Source: Arabidopsis thaliana (lineage: Eukaryota > Streptophyta > Magnoliopsida > Brassicales > Brassicaceae). Taken from it: a stretch of 64,000 bases of DNA. The position numbers were made by a program, and so were the translations under genes. Positions 63,060 through 64,000 of the stretch are shown here, piece after piece; position 1 is the first letter of the stretch; the number at the start of each line of letters is the position of its first letter. Under the pieces are notes generated by a model. That model was not told where the DNA came from and did not search any database. It was given only the letters and a program-made list of their open reading frames with translations. Where the stretch lies: NCBI RefSeq assembly GCF_000001735.4, contig NC_003076.8:9052001-9116000 (forward strand), given 5' to 3'.

Positions 63060-64000
63060 GCTAGCTGTGTGCAATACCGGGTTGATTTGGGTTTTAAGTC
63101 TTACAAACAAACGTTTAGTTTGATTATCATATAAATGTCCATCTACTTTGCTTGAAGGAGGTGGTTGGAGTTTTTTTTTTTCTTTTTTAATAAATTCAAT
63201 GAAGAGCATAATTGTAATTTTATAGTCATCTTTAACCCGAGTATCTTCTTTTGTAACCTTAATTTTTTTGTCATCGTTCAAAGTTATCTCATAACTTTTT
63301 ATTTTCTTTACGTTTTGAATGTTGGTACACATAAAATCTTGTAAATCTAACATATACTAATTTGAAAACTTAAAATTTTTGAGTTTTTTAATTGTTCGGT
63401 AGTTAAGTCGATAACATCAAAAAAAAAAAATTGAAGATCGATGAACTCTAATTTTTTTACTCTACTCGCCCAAAAAAATTGTGGTTTCGACCTCTCCGAC
63501 AAAGGAGACGAAATCTATTCTTTCCTCCAACTTGCGTGAAATCTCTGGATATATTGAACTCTAATCTTTCTACAACAAAGCAAAACTGATTATCTCACCA
63601 CTATTAATTTCAGATTTAAAACAAAAATTTCCTTAGAAATTAGGAGAAAAATTAACTCTCCTTCTTTCTTCTCTCCTAAATTTGAATTCTGAAGTTTCAT
63701 ATATATTTAACTAAAAAAAAAACTGACCACTTTTTACTTTCACAATGGTTTGGTTGTACAGGAAACTGAACTAACATAGTTACAAGGGTATTTTTGGTCC
63801 TAACAATACATGATGCTATTCTATGTGAAGTCATTTTGACTTTGGCAAATGGTGAGAAAAAAAAGACATAATTTGGTGTGTTCTGTGAAAAAAAAGAATC
63901 TTGAAGGTAGCAAAGTGATTAGCATACAAATTGTGTATCATCTTTATTTATTACATAGCATATAAGTACCTTTGAACCATAATCAAGAAACCACACCAAA
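63060..64000. other. AT-rich terminal region
   Basis: A 98-codon minus-strand ORF (63353-63057) is Lys-rich and lacks a recognisable domain, so I do not call it a gene. Otherwise nothing was identified. Confidence 0.35.

Noticed and set aside
63057..63353. 98-codon minus-strand ORF, Lys-rich
   Set aside because: No recognisable motif. Composition follows AT-rich sequence.

Overview
The window is plant nuclear DNA: AT-rich, with short introns, GT-AG splice sites and many small transposon relics. The gene content and order match my memory of Arabidopsis thaliana chromosome 5 around AT5G25930 to AT5G26090. Several predicted proteins fit lengths I recall for reference proteins (TGG1 541 aa, FC1 466 aa, HDA2 387 aa). 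No database was searched, so locus names come from memory.

Layout: 1-1978 is the 3' part of an LRR receptor kinase (HSL3). 2252-3133 is an early-nodulin-93-type gene on the minus strand. 4250-13011 is a neprosin-domain (DUF239) tandem cluster on the minus strand: one intact gene, one copy with a 2-bp frameshift, and one exon relic. A LINE reverse-transcriptase fragment lies between the two full-length copies. 14697-15974 is a GT14/core-2-I-branching glycosyltransferase. 16170-18675 holds a Helitron-like terminus and a TIR transposon with an internal 69-bp repeat.

20600-30500 is a tail-to-tail pair of myrosinase genes, TGG2 (+) and TGG1 (-). Both have 12 exons, a GC-AG first intron and a matching promoter block. 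Between them lie a fragment of the neighbouring glycosyltransferase and another possible gene-fragment carrier. 32300-32750 is a degenerate LTR or TRIM-type relic, and 33512-35372 is a PP2C phosphatase.

38598-43714 is a transposon-rich block. It contains two sibling TIR elements with 10-bp target duplications, a hAT element with 8-bp target duplications that carries exon fragments of a membrane-protein gene, and two SINE-like insertions. 44675-46752 is ferrochelatase FC1 and 47321-49598 is class IV histone deacetylase HDA2.

51395-61325 is a cluster of five single-exon secreted S1/self-incompatibility-homologue genes, all on the minus strand. Two tandemly duplicated proline-rich cell-wall-type genes are embedded in it. 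The rest is AT-rich intergenic DNA.

Functional grouping: TGG1 and TGG2 are glucosinolate-hydrolysing enzymes. HSL3 and the secreted neprosin and S1 families fit extracellular signalling or defence. FC1, HDA2 and PP2C are unrelated housekeeping or regulatory genes. The window shows clustering by local duplication, not an operon-like pathway.
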